DNA of 64,000 nt from Shinella zoogloeoides (lineage in GTDB: Bacteria; Pseudomonadota; Alphaproteobacteria; Rhizobiales; Rhizobiaceae): contig NZ_CP131131.1 of assembly GCF_033705735.1 (NCBI RefSeq), positions 1,240,001-1,304,000 on the forward strand. Direction: 5' to 3'. This document shows positions 63,363-64,000 of this stretch, in pieces. The notes under the pieces were generated by a model that saw nothing but the letters and a program-made list of their open reading frames with translations, did no database searches and had not been told where the DNA came from. The position numbers were made by a program, and so were the translations under genes. The first letter of the stretch is position 1; every line of letters starts with the position of its first letter.

Positions 63363-63694
63363 ACATCCTCCCCGGACAGAGACCTGCAAAACCGGCGGTT
63401 TCCCGTCAGCCATTCATGCACCACGCGGCAGGTCGGATCGCCCTGGTCACAGAGATCGAGCAACCAGCTCCGCAGCTGCGGCGGCAGGCTGTCGAGACGA
63501 ACACCCTTTCGGCGGGCGAAGTGGACCGATGCCTTGACGACGGATTCGACAAGCGCGGCGTAGTCCTCGGCGGAGACGTCGACAGGTGCGACGGCGGCGA
63601 CCTCGGCTGCACGGTCGGATGTCGCAGGAACCGTCATCACCGGCGGTGATCGGTGGATCGGGAAAGGAAGAATGTTGAAAGTCGGTTGCGTCAT
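63359..63694 (-). CDS. Small unrecognised protein, first of the AAA/M41 operon
   Basis: A 111-residue acidic-helical protein; the middle VSAEDYAALVESVVKASVHFARRKGV and end HEWLTGNRRFCRSL are probably helical. AGGAGA lies 8 nt before ATG 63694. Its stop overlaps the ATPase start, so the three proteins are made together. No function assigned. Confidence 0.7.
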   Translation of the reverse strand: MTQPTFNILPFPIHRSPPVMTVPATSDRAAEVAAVAPVDVSAEDYAALVESVVKASVHFARRKGVRLDSLPPQLRSWLLDLCDQGDPTCRVVHEWLTGNRRFCRSLSGEDV

Positions 63695-63776
63695 GGCAGA
63701 CGTCTCCTATCGCCTGTCCGGGATGCGGCAGGCAGCAAAACAGTTCAGAACGGAATGAAGAGAGTTGCCGGACCGG

Positions 63777-64000
63777 CTACGGACTGGCGGCCCGCGGTGC
63801 GCGTGCAAAGCCGATCGACACGGGAAGCCGTGTCGAGCCGCAGACATCGTCGTCACCGCAATGAAGCGTCGGCCGTTTCTCAGCCTTGCCGCCGGCATGT
63901 CGCCGGCCCGTCAGCGCCATCGACCAGTTCTCCTCGATCCGGTGCTGGAAGAGTTCGCGCAGCTGCGCCATCGCGTTGCCCGCGCCGTTGACCTCAAGAA
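63777..64000 (-). CDS. Partial hypothetical protein at the window edge
   Basis: An open frame runs from the right edge to a stop at 63777. The readable part includes LEVNGAGNAMAQLREL and FQHRIEENWSMALTGRR, then a short Cys/His stretch (LHCGDDDVCG). It lies upstream of the operon on the same strand. Start and identity are outside the window. Confidence 0.45.
   Translation of the reverse strand, partial: LEVNGAGNAMAQLRELFQHRIEENWSMALTGRRHAGGKAEKRPTLHCGDDDVCGSTRLPVSIGFARAPRAASP

Noticed and set aside
38953..64000. Second copy of the tRNA-Pro 3' end as right attachment site
   Set aside because: No match to the T-arm/acceptor sequence was seen by eye; it may lie outside the window.
1..64000. CRISPR array
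   Set aside because: No regularly spaced direct repeats were found; the Cas4-like nuclease domain here belongs to a helicase fusion, not to a cas operon.

Overview
The window looks like a high-GC alphaproteobacterial chromosome, most likely Rhizobiales (Rhizobiaceae-like). Signs are the betI-betC-betB-betA choline-sulfate operon, a CysH of APS-reductase type, a MutA/MutB methylmalonyl-CoA mutase pair, a ligase-associated exonuclease/DNA ligase pair, a TIGR03808-type Tat protein, and GC-rich palindromic intergenic repeats of the kind common in rhizobia. The genus cannot be fixed from the sequence alone. Positions 1-38.9 kb are ordinary chromosome: the 3' end of purN, an L,D-transpeptidase, methylmalonyl-CoA mutase, a glutathionyl-hydroquinone reductase-type GST, ligase and exonuclease, a MarR regulator with a perfect palindromic operator, two c-di-GMP proteins, a copper-handling pair, a LysR regulator, an asparaginase, an ECF41-type sigma factor facing its carboxymuconolactone decarboxylase-like target, an MFS transporter, a fluoride-riboswitch-controlled crcB, the bet operon, a TumE/TumA-like toxin-antitoxin pair and the cysH-cysD-cysN sulfate-assimilation genes. 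A tRNA-Pro(CGG) gene at 38876-38952 marks a sharp change of content. Everything from there to the end of the window is accessory DNA with lower and more variable GC and almost only defence and mobile-element genes. First comes a complete type III CBASS operon on the minus strand, transcribed TRIP13-like ATPase, HORMA, HORMA, CD-NTase, NucC endonuclease. Upstream of it on the same strand lies a 1113-residue protein joining a Cas4-like RecB nuclease, a YprB-type RNase H fold and an SF1 helicase, divergent from a WYL-domain regulator. Next is a plus-strand operon (48.1-59.8 kb): type III-like restriction helicase-nuclease, GmrSD-like DUF262/HNH protein, an unrecognised 271-residue protein, a beta-class Mod methyltransferase whose target-recognition region has a different base composition from its flanks, a small zinc-binding protein, and a RelE-fused UvrD-like helicase. 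From 59.9 kb onwards are minus-strand genes typical of an integrative element: a small basic protein and a split FtsH-like pair (AAA ATPase plus M41 peptidase). The element runs off the window; no integrase and no second tRNA-derived att repeat were found inside it. Working together: the bet genes convert choline-O-sulfate to glycine betaine, which releases sulfate, and lie near the sulfate-assimilation genes. In the island, CBASS is expected to answer phage infection by making a cyclic trinucleotide that switches on NucC, while the R-M-like operon and the nuclease-helicase would act directly on DNA. The strongest leads for new biology are the WYL/nuclease-helicase unit beside CBASS and the mixed type III R-M/DUF262/RelE-helicase operon.
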